DNA of 28,270 nt from assembly GCA_964472565.1 (NCBI GenBank), contig CAYYNB010000072.1, positions 1 through 28,270 on the forward strand, given 5' to 3'. The notes under the pieces are model-generated. The model ran no database searches and was not told the origin of the DNA. It saw nothing but the letters and a program-made list of their open reading frames with translations. This document shows, one piece after another, positions 1 through 7,740 of this stretch. This DNA comes from DATAMF01 sp964472565 (GTDB taxonomy: Bacteria > Chloroflexota > Anaerolineae > Aggregatilineales > Aggregatilineaceae). Positions within the stretch are counted from its first letter, which is position 1. Every line of letters begins with the position of its first letter. The translations under genes and the position numbers were made by a program.

Positions 1-109
1 CCCGCTTGTGGCGGTTTGAACCTGGGAAGTTTGACAAAGTGGGGGTTTTGTAAAACCTGGTCCCCAAACTTACCCCCCCTTTGAAAACGTGATTAGTTGT
101 GAAGGTGCG

Positions 110-124
110 GTATCTCTGAGATAC
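110..124. repeat. Perfect inverted repeat, 7-bp arms with 1-nt centre
   Basis: The arms GTATCTC (110-116) and GAGATAC (118-124) are perfect reverse complements around a single T. The dyad is too tight for an RNA hairpin loop, so if it has a role it is more likely a protein-binding site in DNA. It sits in the 3' flank of guanylate kinase, upstream of whatever lies to the left of the window. No regulator is identified. Confidence 0.45.
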
Positions 125-157
125 AGGATAGCACAAACGTTCGGCGGCGGTCTAGTC

Positions 158-196
158 TTTCGATGGTGAACTTCGATGGCTAACTTCGATGGCTAA
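158..196. repeat. Three tandem 13-bp repeats
   Basis: Copies 171-183 and 184-196 are identical (CTTCGATGGCTAA). Copy 158-170 differs at three positions (TTTCGATGGTGAA). The array stops 11 bp short of the guanylate kinase stop codon at 208-210. It is too short to be a CRISPR and has no spacers. It may be a slippage-derived minisatellite or a direct-repeat binding site. Confidence 0.7.
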
Positions 197-207
197 TAAT
201 GATGCGC

Positions 208-1125
208 CTACACCGGTACGGGCAACTTGAGCAAGTCGGGCGATTTCCAGACCCAGCCCGGAACGGTCAAGGTCGACTCCAGCAAGAAACTGTAATAAAA
301 CTCCAGATCGATCTGCGGCGGCGCAGCGTGGATGGAAACCTGATGGGGAGCCACAAAATCAAAGCGGCGATCTGTGCTGCGCGCGAGCGGGATTTTGAGC
401 GCCATCGAATGTTCGATGCGCTGCTTGATGACCTCGTACAGATCGTCATCGCCTTTTTCGAGCGGAAAAGAAGGCAGTTTGCCGGTGTGATCGACCAGCA
501 GCCGATCATCAGACTGAAGCAGCGCGGTCAGCGTGGTGTGGATGTGGTGGGGTGTGCCGCTCTGCTGGCGCTCATTTTCGATAATGCCGCGCAACTGGGC
601 AACGGCGGGTTCGATTTCATCGTTGAGAACTACGTAATCGCAGTGAGGCGCAAAGGTCATTTCGAAGCGGGCGCGTTCCAGGCGATCATTGAGCGCTGCC
701 GCGTCGATATTGCCCCGGCGTACAATACGCTCGGCCAAAATTTCGAGGCGGGATGGGGTGACAAAAATAAGCACCGTATGGGCGGCGTAAGCTTCATGGA
801 TTTTGGACGCGCCCAAAAATTCGATGTCCGCGATCAAGTCCCGCGAGTCCCGGATGGCGTCATCAATGGTCTGGCGGGGCGTGCCGTACAGATCATTCAG
901 ATGCACCCGCTGCCATTCAACCAGCGCATTGGTATCGATCAGATTTTGGAATTCTGCCTGTGAAACAAACCAATGTTCCCGCCCGTGTTGTTCACCTTCG
1001 CGGGGGGCGCGCGTGGTCATGGTGGCAAGCTGGTTGAGATCGGGAAAATGAGCTTGGACACGCTTCATCAGCGTATTTTTTCCGGCTCCCGACGGACCGA
1101 CCAGAACGAATAAAATACCCGGCAT
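208..1125 (-). CDS. gmk: Guanylate kinase with an extra C-terminal domain of about 110 residues
   Basis: Guanylate kinase phosphorylates GMP to GDP with ATP in the cytoplasm. Visible family signatures, numbered from the start used here: P-loop GPSGAGKN at 10-17, the GMP-binding stretch TTRAPREGEQHG at about 37-48, a YGTP motif at 80-83, DIEFLGA where the family usually has a Gln before GA, and an RRG lid at about 136-138. The usual GMK length is about 190-210 residues. This one is 305 and continues with an extra region from about residue 195 that I do not recognise; it has a weak Nudix-like feel but no Nudix box. I chose the ATG at 1125 because GGAAAGGG precedes it by 5 nt and the P-loop then falls at the usual distance. 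The ATG at 1155 would add 10 residues and has no ribosome binding site. The Asn after the P-loop Lys is unusual. The kinase family call is secure; full activity is less certain. Confidence 0.85.
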   Translation of the reverse strand: MPGILFVLVGPSGAGKNTLMKRVQAHFPDLNQLATMTTRAPREGEQHGREHWFVSQAEFQNLIDTNALVEWQRVHLNDLYGTPRQTIDDAIRDSRDLIADIEFLGASKIHEAYAAHTVLIFVTPSRLEILAERIVRRGNIDAAALNDRLERARFEMTFAPHCDYVVLNDEIEPAVAQLRGIIENERQQSGTPHHIHTTLTALLQSDDRLLVDHTGKLPSFPLEKGDDDLYEVIKQRIEHSMALKIPLARSTDRRFDFVAPHQVSIHAAPPQIDLEFYYSFLLESTLTVPGWVWKSPDLLKLPVPV

Positions 1126-1186
1126 AACAGCCCTTTCCAGTGGAACCAAAGACATGCTAACAGTTTAACACGGGGCAGATTGATGG

Positions 1187-1218
1187 TACAAAAACGGGCC
1201 TCTCAACAAGGCCCGTTT
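1187..1218 (-). terminator. Rho-independent terminator after the pilin-like surface protein
   Basis: AAACGGGCC (1192-1200) and GGCCCGTTT (1210-1218) form a perfect 9-bp stem with a 9-nt loop. On the minus strand the stem is followed by TTTTTG, running down to about 1187. It begins about 20 nt after the stop codon (1240-1242) of the large surface protein and lies before guanylate kinase, so the two minus-strand genes are probably separate transcripts or only partly read through. Confidence 0.85.
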
Positions 1219-1239
1219 GATGCTTAGTTGGTGCTTGCG

Positions 1240-4200
1240 CTATTCGGCAAGCTGGATTTCGTCGATATACCACCCGTCGCTCACCGCCGTATTGGTGCGG
1301 GCGTCGAGACGGAACCGAATTTTGATCTTCTCACCTGCGAAGCCGGAGAGATCGACCAGTTCGCGATACCAGGAGGAACTGGTACCATTCTTGGAGCGAA
1401 CGGCTGACCAGTTAAAGCCGCCATCGGTTGAAATTTCGGTATAGATGTTGTCACCGCTGGCGAGATAACGGCGTTCGTCATAGGACAGCGCGGGGTAAGT
1501 CGTGCCGGCCAGGTTGATCCAGTGGTCGAACATGACCGACATATCATTCTGATGATAGTAGTTACCCGATGGGCTGTCGTGGAACGCCTTGCCCGTGATG
1601 CCGAATTCCAACTGGAGCCACGAGTTACCGCTGCCCTGGAAGTATTCGACCACGATGGTGTGCGGGCCAGCACTAAGCGTCAGATCGTAAGTGTCCGGGG
1701 TGGAGGGAACACCACGCCCAATCCACTTATCGATCAGCCAGGGGCCACCGTCCACTTTGACACGCACGCCGTCGTCCGACCTGGTTTGAAGCTGGATCTG
1801 GGTATTATCGTACATGACGTTGATGGTGCGTGTAAACCGGGCCAGGAAGTAGGTACCGGGATTTGAGTCAGTCCCCCAGGCAATCGCCGCCCCGTTGCAG
1901 GTGGGTGCAGAACCCGACCAGGGGAAGGTGATCTCGGCTTCGACGCAGGTCGCTCGGAGTTCGCCGGCGTCATAGACACCGTAGTTGCTCACATCATTGT
2001 AGTATTCGGCTGCCCAACCACCGGGACCCATCCGCGCGCCGCTGTTGACCACGCGGAAGGATGGAATACGCGACCATGTACCATCCATGACCCAATAGGT
2101 ATTAACGGTTTCAACATCTTCGTTGAAGGGCAGCGGGAAGGTGAGTTCGGTCTTGCTCCGATCCAGGATGCTCACATCGTCGATCCAGACACCCTCGGCG
2201 GTACGACCATCGGACACCGCGTACACACGGAAGCGAAGGCGAATCTGCTGCCCGACGTAGGGGGCGAGATCGAGCTGGCGGCGGTCCCAGGAGGTGGTGG
2301 TGGGATTCGAACTGTAGTTGTAATTACCGATATCTTTCCATCCGTTCCAAGTCAGCCCGTTATCGGTTGATGTGTTGACTTCGGTAATGATGTAGTCGTT
2401 GTAGTTGACGTTATGGGCCTCCCAGAAATAGAGGGTGGGCAGGACGGCATCCGTCAGATTGATGGCACCACGCAGTTCAAGAATGCCGTTCGTTTCGTGT
2501 TTGTAAACGACACCCGGACTGTCAGCATAAGCGACGGCTCCACTGTGCCGGTTTTCGGGAACGATGGCCCAGGTCCCTTGTTCATACCAGTTAACCGGAC
2601 CCATTTCAAAGCCGTCACTGAACCCGACACCGCGCGTCGGTTCGTTGCGTTCCTGGAAGCACACATCATCAATCCACCAGCCGTCATCGACTTCGGTGTA
2701 GCTGAGCGCGTCGAGGCGGAAGCGAACCATGATCACTTTGCCAATGTACTGGCGCAGGCTGATTTCTTCACGCATCCAGGAGAGGAGGTGGTTATAGCCC
2801 CGGTTGATGCTCGTGATGTAACCCGGCGGTAAGTTATTATACTGATAGGTCCAGGCCTGCTTGCCTGCCGGTTTCGAGAGATCAACGACAGTACTCCAGG
2901 TTACGCCTTCATCCTGGGAGACTTCCACATAGAGATCATCCGAGCTGCCGAGGTCCCACTGGTGCCAGAAGACCATCTGGGGGTCAGTGGTGCCCGTGAG
3001 GTCTAATCTCGACTTCAGCATGAGCGAACTCTCGGTGCTGTGCTGGTAGTCCGCGCGCGGGCTGTCGGACCAGAACTGCGAACCGCTGTGGGCGCTGACG
3101 TATTGACCATCTTTTTGTGTGCCGGACTCGCTGGTGTCAACTCCACTGATCAAACCCCAGGAGCCTTCAGGCACCCAGTCACCCCCACCGACTTCCATGT
3201 TATCGCACCAGTCGGGGGTAATCACGGTGGTCGGCTCGTTGCGCAGGGTGAAATCGTCAATCCACCAGCCATCGGAAACCGAAGTGGATGTGCGGGCATC
3301 GAGGCGGAAGCGGAAATAGATTTCCTGGCCCTTCCAGGTGCTCAGTGAGATAACGGTTTGAATCCAGCCCAGGTTAATTTCGTTGCGGGCGATATAGGTA
3401 CCCGTTAAGGGGGTCCAGGTGATACGGTCATTGGTTGAAATTTCGGCAAAGATGGCATCGTTATACGCCAGGTTATAACGGTGCCAGAAGACAAGTTCCG
3501 GCTCGATCACCGAGTCGTTGACCAGGTCGATGATGCCATCGAGTTCGAGCGTGCTGTTCGACCCGTGCGTATAACTGGCGCTGGGGCTGTCGGACCAGGC
3601 CACAAGGCCGCTGTGGGTCTGTTCGTTGCTCAGCGCCCAGGTGCCGCCGGGGATCCAGTTTACTCCGCCTTCCATGTCATCCGCGAAGCCGACCGTGTAA
3701 CGCTTGATGACGCGTTCCTGAACCGTGATGTCATCGACGTACCAGCCGTCAGCCGTACTGGTGCCCCAGCTATAGAGGATAAAGCGCACTTCGATCAGAT
3801 CTTTACTGAAGTCGCGCCCTAACCCTGGACCTTCCGCATCGGGATCGCCAAAGTTTTTCAAATCGTAGGTCTGGCGTGCCCAGGCAAGGTCGGTTTCATA
3901 GCCGTGAACTTTCACATCGGTCCAGTTACCCGTACCAGCGACAGACACACTGACATAGGCCGCCGTTCGATCCGCAAGATTGTAACGATCCCAGAATTCC
4001 AATTTGGGGTTGGAAGAACCGCGCAGGTCGATATAACCGCGCAGAGCCAGGATACAGTTACTCTTGGCGACATAGTTGGCACCGCCGGGGCTGTCTACCC
4101 AGGCTTTGGGTGCAGAATGGTAGGCTTCATCGGACAGCGTCCAGTTACAGTCGCCGGTGTCGAGCAGGCCGTCTTCGATCAGGGCCACATGGAGCGATGC

Positions 4201-5118
4201 CCCACTGCCGCTGTCGAAAAACTCAACGATAATTTCGTTGTCTCCGGCAGCCGGTGTAAAGCTGCGCTCAAATATCGTATTCTGAATGGGGTCCGAACTC
4301 CAACTGCTCGGCCAGGTTTCGAGATCGCCCGTGTTGGGTTTATCCTTGCCGACCACCAGATTACCGCCTACCCAGATGCGGATGCCGTTGTTTTTCAGAA
4401 TACGGAAGGTGTAGCGTTTGTCCTCTAACTTGGCGGTAGCTTTATAACGGGCGTAGTAGTTCTCACTCACGCCGGACATGGGGCTTGAGCCAGAGGCTAA
4501 CTCGTAGTCGAGCGCTGCTACTGTGTTTTGCTTACCTGTACCGTCCGCAAACGAGGTCATATCGGACAGAAAGCTGGAATAATTCCAATACTCGGCGTTC
4601 CAGGTGACATCGAGCAGGTTCTCGAAGTCGTGCTCCCACCAGTCGGGGTTGTTGCCCTGATCTTCAAAGGGATACCCGAAGTTTTGATCGGGAGGCGTCG
4701 GGCTGGGACCAGGCGTATTGGTCTTGGTCGGCAGAGGCGACGGTGTGATAGGGGTCGGGGTCGATGAAGGCCCGGTGGTCGGCGTGTTGGTGACGGGCGC
4801 TGGCGTATTGGTTTGCAGCATCGGGTTCGACGGTGTATACGATGCGACGGCTGCAACCTGATTCCAGAACTCATCTGCCGACAGGGTATGCCGCGGTTCG
4901 ACGGTACCCCCGACCAGGTTGTAAACGACGTTGCTAAATACGTTCCCTGCTGCCGGGCCGGTGATTGCCAAAACGGCAATAATCGCCAGTGTCACCAGGG
5001 TAATAATTAGCACATACTCGATAAGCGCCTGTCCCCCATGACGAGCCTGGGAGGCCAGATGGAGCCTTAAGGCATTCCATTGATGAGGGCGTGACCCACT
5101 AAGTTTGCGGTCAGACAT
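1240..5118 (-). CDS. Giant surface protein: Flp/TadE-type pilin anchor, Pro/Thr linker, PA14-like and five repeated beta-sandwich domains
   Basis: The protein has 1292 residues. Residues 28-56 match a class III (type IVb) prepilin signal: G29, then Q-A-L-I-E-Y with Glu at +5 and Tyr at +6, followed by about 20 hydrophobic residues, as in Flp/TadE pilins. Residues 95-143 form a Pro/Thr/Ser-rich linker. Residues about 145-320 look PA14-like. Five repeats each end in a W-x-(I/V)-D-(D/E) signature: about 323-469, 476-628, 635-824, 831-987 and 995-1292. They resemble MAM/concanavalin-like or immune-inhibitor-type beta-sandwiches. The fifth repeat is interrupted by a second PA14-like domain (about 1030-1173). 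On the minus strand GGAGGGG (5128-5134) lies 9 nt before the ATG. The protein is probably exported, cleaved by a prepilin peptidase and displayed on the surface, perhaps binding glycans. No catalytic site was recognised. The anchor and repeats are seen directly; the ligand is unknown. Confidence 0.85.
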   Translation of the reverse strand: MSDRKLSGSRPHQWNALRLHLASQARHGGQALIEYVLIITLVTLAIIAVLAITGPAAGNVFSNVVYNLVGGTVEPRHTLSADEFWNQVAAVASYTPSNPMLQTNTPAPVTNTPTTGPSSTPTPITPSPLPTKTNTPGPSPTPPDQNFGYPFEDQGNNPDWWEHDFENLLDVTWNAEYWNYSSFLSDMTSFADGTGKQNTVAALDYELASGSSPMSGVSENYYARYKATAKLEDKRYTFRILKNNGIRIWVGGNLVVGKDKPNTGDLETWPSSWSSDPIQNTIFERSFTPAAGDNEIIVEFFDSGSGASLHVALIEDGLLDTGDCNWTLSDEAYHSAPKAWVDSPGGANYVAKSNCILALRGYIDLRGSSNPKLEFWDRYNLADRTAAYVSVSVAGTGNWTDVKVHGYETDLAWARQTYDLKNFGDPDAEGPGLGRDFSKDLIEVRFILYSWGTSTADGWYVDDITVQERVIKRYTVGFADDMEGGVNWIPGGTWALSNEQTHSGLVAWSDSPSASYTHGSNSTLELDGIIDLVNDSVIEPELVFWHRYNLAYNDAIFAEISTNDRITWTPLTGTYIARNEINLGWIQTVISLSTWKGQEIYFRFRLDARTSTSVSDGWWIDDFTLRNEPTTVITPDWCDNMEVGGGDWVPEGSWGLISGVDTSESGTQKDGQYVSAHSGSQFWSDSPRADYQHSTESSLMLKSRLDLTGTTDPQMVFWHQWDLGSSDDLYVEVSQDEGVTWSTVVDLSKPAGKQAWTYQYNNLPPGYITSINRGYNHLLSWMREEISLRQYIGKVIMVRFRLDALSYTEVDDGWWIDDVCFQERNEPTRGVGFSDGFEMGPVNWYEQGTWAIVPENRHSGAVAYADSPGVVYKHETNGILELRGAINLTDAVLPTLYFWEAHNVNYNDYIITEVNTSTDNGLTWNGWKDIGNYNYSSNPTTTSWDRRQLDLAPYVGQQIRLRFRVYAVSDGRTAEGVWIDDVSILDRSKTELTFPLPFNEDVETVNTYWVMDGTWSRIPSFRVVNSGARMGPGGWAAEYYNDVSNYGVYDAGELRATCVEAEITFPWSGSAPTCNGAAIAWGTDSNPGTYFLARFTRTINVMYDNTQIQLQTRSDDGVRVKVDGGPWLIDKWIGRGVPSTPDTYDLTLSAGPHTIVVEYFQGSGNSWLQLEFGITGKAFHDSPSGNYYHQNDMSVMFDHWINLAGTTYPALSYDERRYLASGDNIYTEISTDGGFNWSAVRSKNGTSSSWYRELVDLSGFAGEKIKIRFRLDARTNTAVSDGWYIDEIQLAE

Positions 5119-5422
5119 TATAGCTATCCCCTCCTATTCTGACGGGTATAGTTTTGGATGAGCGATACCAGAACACGTCAGTTGATCTCTATCCATTGTA
5201 ATCCTCAATAGAGGAATAGACTGACTAGCCTTTTATCCTTACTTCTAATGGTACCTGACTCTGCGTTTTAAGGGGGTCATGTTTTGTAGAAGAGTTGTCG
5301 GAAATCATTGACAAATGGCCTTTGGCAAAGGCGTCAGGCGGCACTAGCCCGCAAACCGGCAACATGTTAGGCTCATCACTATACTGTATTTAACTTATTT
5401 AGTAGAAATGAAAGGTGGCGCT
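5119..5422. promoter_or_regulatory. Divergent intergenic region between the surface protein and folD
   Basis: This 304-nt region must carry promoters for both directions. On the plus strand a consensus-like TTGACA (5308-5313) is followed by a perfect inverted repeat (5318-5332). A TATACT box lies at 5380-5385, about 40 nt before the folD start, without a good -35 at the normal distance. On the minus strand the surface-protein ribosome binding site GGAGGGG occupies 5128-5134. A short dyad TCCTC/GAGGA lies at 5203-5216. No small gene was found. Promoter assignments are tentative. Confidence 0.45.
5318..5332. promoter_or_regulatory. Candidate operator: perfect 7-bp inverted repeat next to TTGACA
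   Basis: GCCTTTG (5318-5324), one G, then CAAAGGC (5326-5332) make a perfect dyad. It starts 5 nt after TTGACA (5308-5313), which would place it in the spacer of a plus-strand promoter. The expected -10 position about 17 nt after TTGACA is not a good match, so the promoter itself is doubtful. The dyad symmetry is certain. Confidence 0.4.
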
Positions 5423-6304
5423 GTGACGGCAAAACTGATTGATGGCAAGGCAGTCGCGGCCCGGATTCGGGGCGAGGTGGCGCAAGAGGTCAAAAAATTA
5501 GAAGCGGCACATGGCTTTCGTCCTGGGTTGGCGACGGTTCTGGTTGGCGATAACCCGGCTTCGGCCAGTTATGTGCGGATGAAACGCAAGGCGTGCGCGG
5601 AAGTCGGCATTGAGTCGTTTGGATGCGAACTGCCTAAAGAGGCCAGCCAGGCCGAGGTGGAACAGTTGGTGCGAGACTTAAATGCCGATGCGCGGGTTCA
5701 TAGCATTCTGGTTCAGCTTCCGATGCCGAAACACATCGATGAATCGGCGGTTCTGAGTCTGGTCAGCCTGAATAAGGACGTGGACGGGTTCCACCCGATC
5801 AACATTGGGCGGCTGGCGATGAAAGGCCGTGAACCACAGTTTATTCCGTGTACGCCACACGGCGCGATGGTGCTGCTGGAAGAAGCCGGCGTGACGTTTG
5901 AGGGCGCGAACGCGGTGGTGTTGGGGCGAAGCAATATCGTGGGGATGCCCGCCGCGCTGCTGCTGATTCACCGCAACGCGACGGTGACGATCTGCCACAG
6001 CCGCACCAAAGATTTACCGGCGGTGTGCCGCCAGGCGGATATTCTGATCGCCGCCGTCGGGCGGCCAGAGATGGTCCGGGGCGACTGGGTCAAACCGGGC
6101 GCGGTGGTGATCGATGTGGGGTCTAACCAGGTTGAAGATGCAGCCGCCCCGAAAGGCTACCGCTGGGTGGGCGATGTGGCCTTCGATGAAGTCAAAGAAG
6201 TGGCAGGCGCGATCACGCCGTCGCCGGGCGGAGTCGGCCCCATGACCATTGCCATGCTGCTTAAGAATACCTTACGTGGGGCGGAACTCGCCATTTCGGG
6301 GTGA
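5423..6304 (+). CDS. folD: Bifunctional methylenetetrahydrofolate dehydrogenase / methenyltetrahydrofolate cyclohydrolase
   Basis: FolD interconverts 5,10-methylene-, 5,10-methenyl- and 10-formyl-tetrahydrofolate using NADP in the cytoplasm, feeding purine synthesis and one-carbon metabolism. Numbering from the ATG at 5408, the catalytic Y55-x3-K59 (SYVRMK), the QLPMP motif at 103-107, KDVDGFHP at 123-130, the NADP-binding GRSNIVGMP at 173-181 and PSPGGVGPMT at 271-280 are all present. Length is typical. I favour the GTG at 5423: AGGTGG (5413-5418) sits 4 nt upstream and the protein then starts at the usual distance from the family core. The ATG at 5408 has no visible ribosome binding site. 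It is the first gene of the plus-strand block and separated from the next gene by a hairpin, so it may be an independent housekeeping unit. Nothing in the protein is abnormal. Confidence 0.97.
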   Translation: MTAKLIDGKAVAARIRGEVAQEVKKLEAAHGFRPGLATVLVGDNPASASYVRMKRKACAEVGIESFGCELPKEASQAEVEQLVRDLNADARVHSILVQLPMPKHIDESAVLSLVSLNKDVDGFHPINIGRLAMKGREPQFIPCTPHGAMVLLEEAGVTFEGANAVVLGRSNIVGMPAALLLIHRNATVTICHSRTKDLPAVCRQADILIAAVGRPEMVRGDWVKPGAVVIDVGSNQVEDAAAPKGYRWVGDVAFDEVKEVAGAITPSPGGVGPMTIAMLLKNTLRGAELAISG

Positions 6305-6325
6305 GATTGATGTAAAATATTGAGG

Positions 6326-6354
6326 AGGGGGATGTTTGGGACTATTCCCCCTTT
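6326..6354 (+). terminator. Possible weak terminator after folD
   Basis: AGGGGGA (6326-6332) can pair with TCCCCCT (6346-6352) around a 13-nt loop, followed by only a short TTTAT. It lies in the 74-nt gap between folD and the deaminase. The poor T-run means that it may attenuate rather than stop transcription. Confidence 0.45.
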
Positions 6355-6378
6355 ATCCGCATTAGCAGGAATAAATTT

Positions 6379-7737
6379 ATGGCTACTTTACTGGTTAAAA
6401 ATGCAACTGTTTTAGCGACGATGGACGAGGCGCGCCGCGAAATCCCCGATGGCGCGATTTTTGTCCGCGATCAGGTCATCGAGGCGGTTGGAAAAACCGC
6501 CGATCTCCCCGCAACCGCCGATGAGGTGCTTGATCTGTCCGATCATGTGGTGATTCCGGGATTGGTCAACACCCACCATCACTTTTATCAGACGCTCACG
6601 CGGGCCGTCCCCGGCGCACAGGATAAGGAACTCTTTGATTGGCTGGTGACGCTGTATCCGATCTGGGCGCGCATGACGCCGGAAGCCATTTATGTCAGCG
6701 CGAAAATCGCGGCGGCGGAACTGGTGCTGTCGGGCTGCACCACCGCCAGCGATCACCTGTATATGTTCCCCAACGGCTCCAAACTGGATGACGAAATTCG
6801 CGGTGTGCAGGAAATCGGGATGCGCTTCCATGCCAGCCGGGGGAGTATGAGCCTGGGCCGGAGCAAGGGCGGGCTGCCGCCGGACAGCGTGGTAGAAGAC
6901 GAAGCCGCGATTCTGAAAGACTGCCAGCGCGTGATCGAAACGTTCCACGATAACAGCCGTTATGCCATGCTGCGGATCACGGTCGCGCCGTGTTCGCCGT
7001 TCAGCGTCACCCAGGATTTGATGCGCGAGGCGGCGAAACTGGCGCGCAGTTATCCCGGTGTACGGCTGCATACGCATCTGGCCGAAACACAGCCGGATGT
7101 GCAGTTCAGCTTGCAGCAGTTCGGGCTGGCTCCCGGCGACTATGCGGAAGATGTTGGCTGGTTAGGGGATGATGTGTGGCACGCGCACTGTGTGCAACTG
7201 TCACCCGACGCGGTGGAAAAATTTGGCCGCACCGGGACCGGGGTCGCCCATTGTCCCGGCAGCAACTCCCGCCTTGCCAGCGGGATCGCGCCCATCGTGG
7301 ATATGCTGGCGCATAATGTGCCTGTCGGACTGGGCGTAGATGGATCGGCCAGCAACGACAGCAGCCATCTGCTGAACGAAGCCCGGCTGGCGATGCTGAT
7401 GCAGCGTGTGAAGGGCAACCCGGCAGCGCTCACGGCGCGGCAGGCGCTCGAACTCGGCACACTCGGCGGGGCGCGTGTGTTGGGGCGTGATGATATTGGA
7501 GCAATCAAGCCCGGCATGGCGGCGGATTTTGTCGCGTATGATCTGAACCAGATCGGTTTTGCGGGCGCACTGCACGATCCGGTGGCGGCGCTGGTCTTCT
7601 GCACCTCGGCAAACGTGAACTACAGCGTGATCAACGGGCGGGTCGTCGTGCGCGAAGGGCAGTTGACCCCCTTCGAACTTCAGCCCGTGATCGAACGCCA
7701 CAACGCGATTGCAAAAGCACTGATCAACGGAGACTAG
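6379..7737 (+). CDS. 8-oxoguanine deaminase (amidohydrolase superfamily, TRZ/ATZ type)
   Basis: The best family match is 8-oxoguanine deaminase, which hydrolyses 8-oxoguanine to urate and ammonia; relatives include guanine deaminase and triazine aminohydrolases. Metal-site motifs are visible: NTHHHFYQT (64-72, HxH at 66/68), HTHLAE (231-236), HAHCV (268-272) and the catalytic Asp in GVDGSASND (319-327, D321). The stretch around 152-171 (SRGSMSLGRSKGGLPPDS) and CSPFSVT (205-211) fit the 8-oxoguanine deaminase branch and differ from SsnA at 17670-19028. At 452 residues it is full length. It precedes the hydantoinase by only 3 nt, so the two are co-transcribed. Making urate places it at the entry of a purine-ring degradation route. 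The exact substrate is inferred from remembered family motifs; a guanine- or cytosine-like substrate cannot be excluded. Confidence 0.85.
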   Translation: MATLLVKNATVLATMDEARREIPDGAIFVRDQVIEAVGKTADLPATADEVLDLSDHVVIPGLVNTHHHFYQTLTRAVPGAQDKELFDWLVTLYPIWARMTPEAIYVSAKIAAAELVLSGCTTASDHLYMFPNGSKLDDEIRGVQEIGMRFHASRGSMSLGRSKGGLPPDSVVEDEAAILKDCQRVIETFHDNSRYAMLRITVAPCSPFSVTQDLMREAAKLARSYPGVRLHTHLAETQPDVQFSLQQFGLAPGDYAEDVGWLGDDVWHAHCVQLSPDAVEKFGRTGTGVAHCPGSNSRLASGIAPIVDMLAHNVPVGLGVDGSASNDSSHLLNEARLAMLMQRVKGNPAALTARQALELGTLGGARVLGRDDIGAIKPGMAADFVAYDLNQIGFAGALHDPVAALVFCTSANVNYSVINGRVVVREGQLTPFELQPVIERHNAIAKALINGD

Positions 7738-7740
7738 CGG

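Larger units (their letters stand above)
1..207. other. Non-coding stretch downstream of guanylate kinase
   Basis: No convincing gene lies here. The stretch holds an imperfect long hairpin (left arm 35-46, right arm 72-83, 12 positions with one mismatch, G-run against C-run, about 25-nt loop), a short perfect inverted repeat at 110-124 and three tandem 13-mers at 158-196. Because guanylate kinase is transcribed leftward and stops at 208, these elements are in its 3' flank. The G/C-run hairpin could help end transcription, but no clean T-run was identified next to it. Confidence 0.5.

Noticed and set aside
158..196. Tandem repeats considered as a CRISPR remnant
   Set aside because: Units are 13 bp, directly adjacent and without spacers; no cas gene is in the window.
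199..963. Plus-strand open frame (254 codons) opposite guanylate kinase
   Set aside because: The minus-strand frame carries the P-loop and GMP-binding motifs. The plus-strand translation matches nothing and lacks a ribosome binding site.
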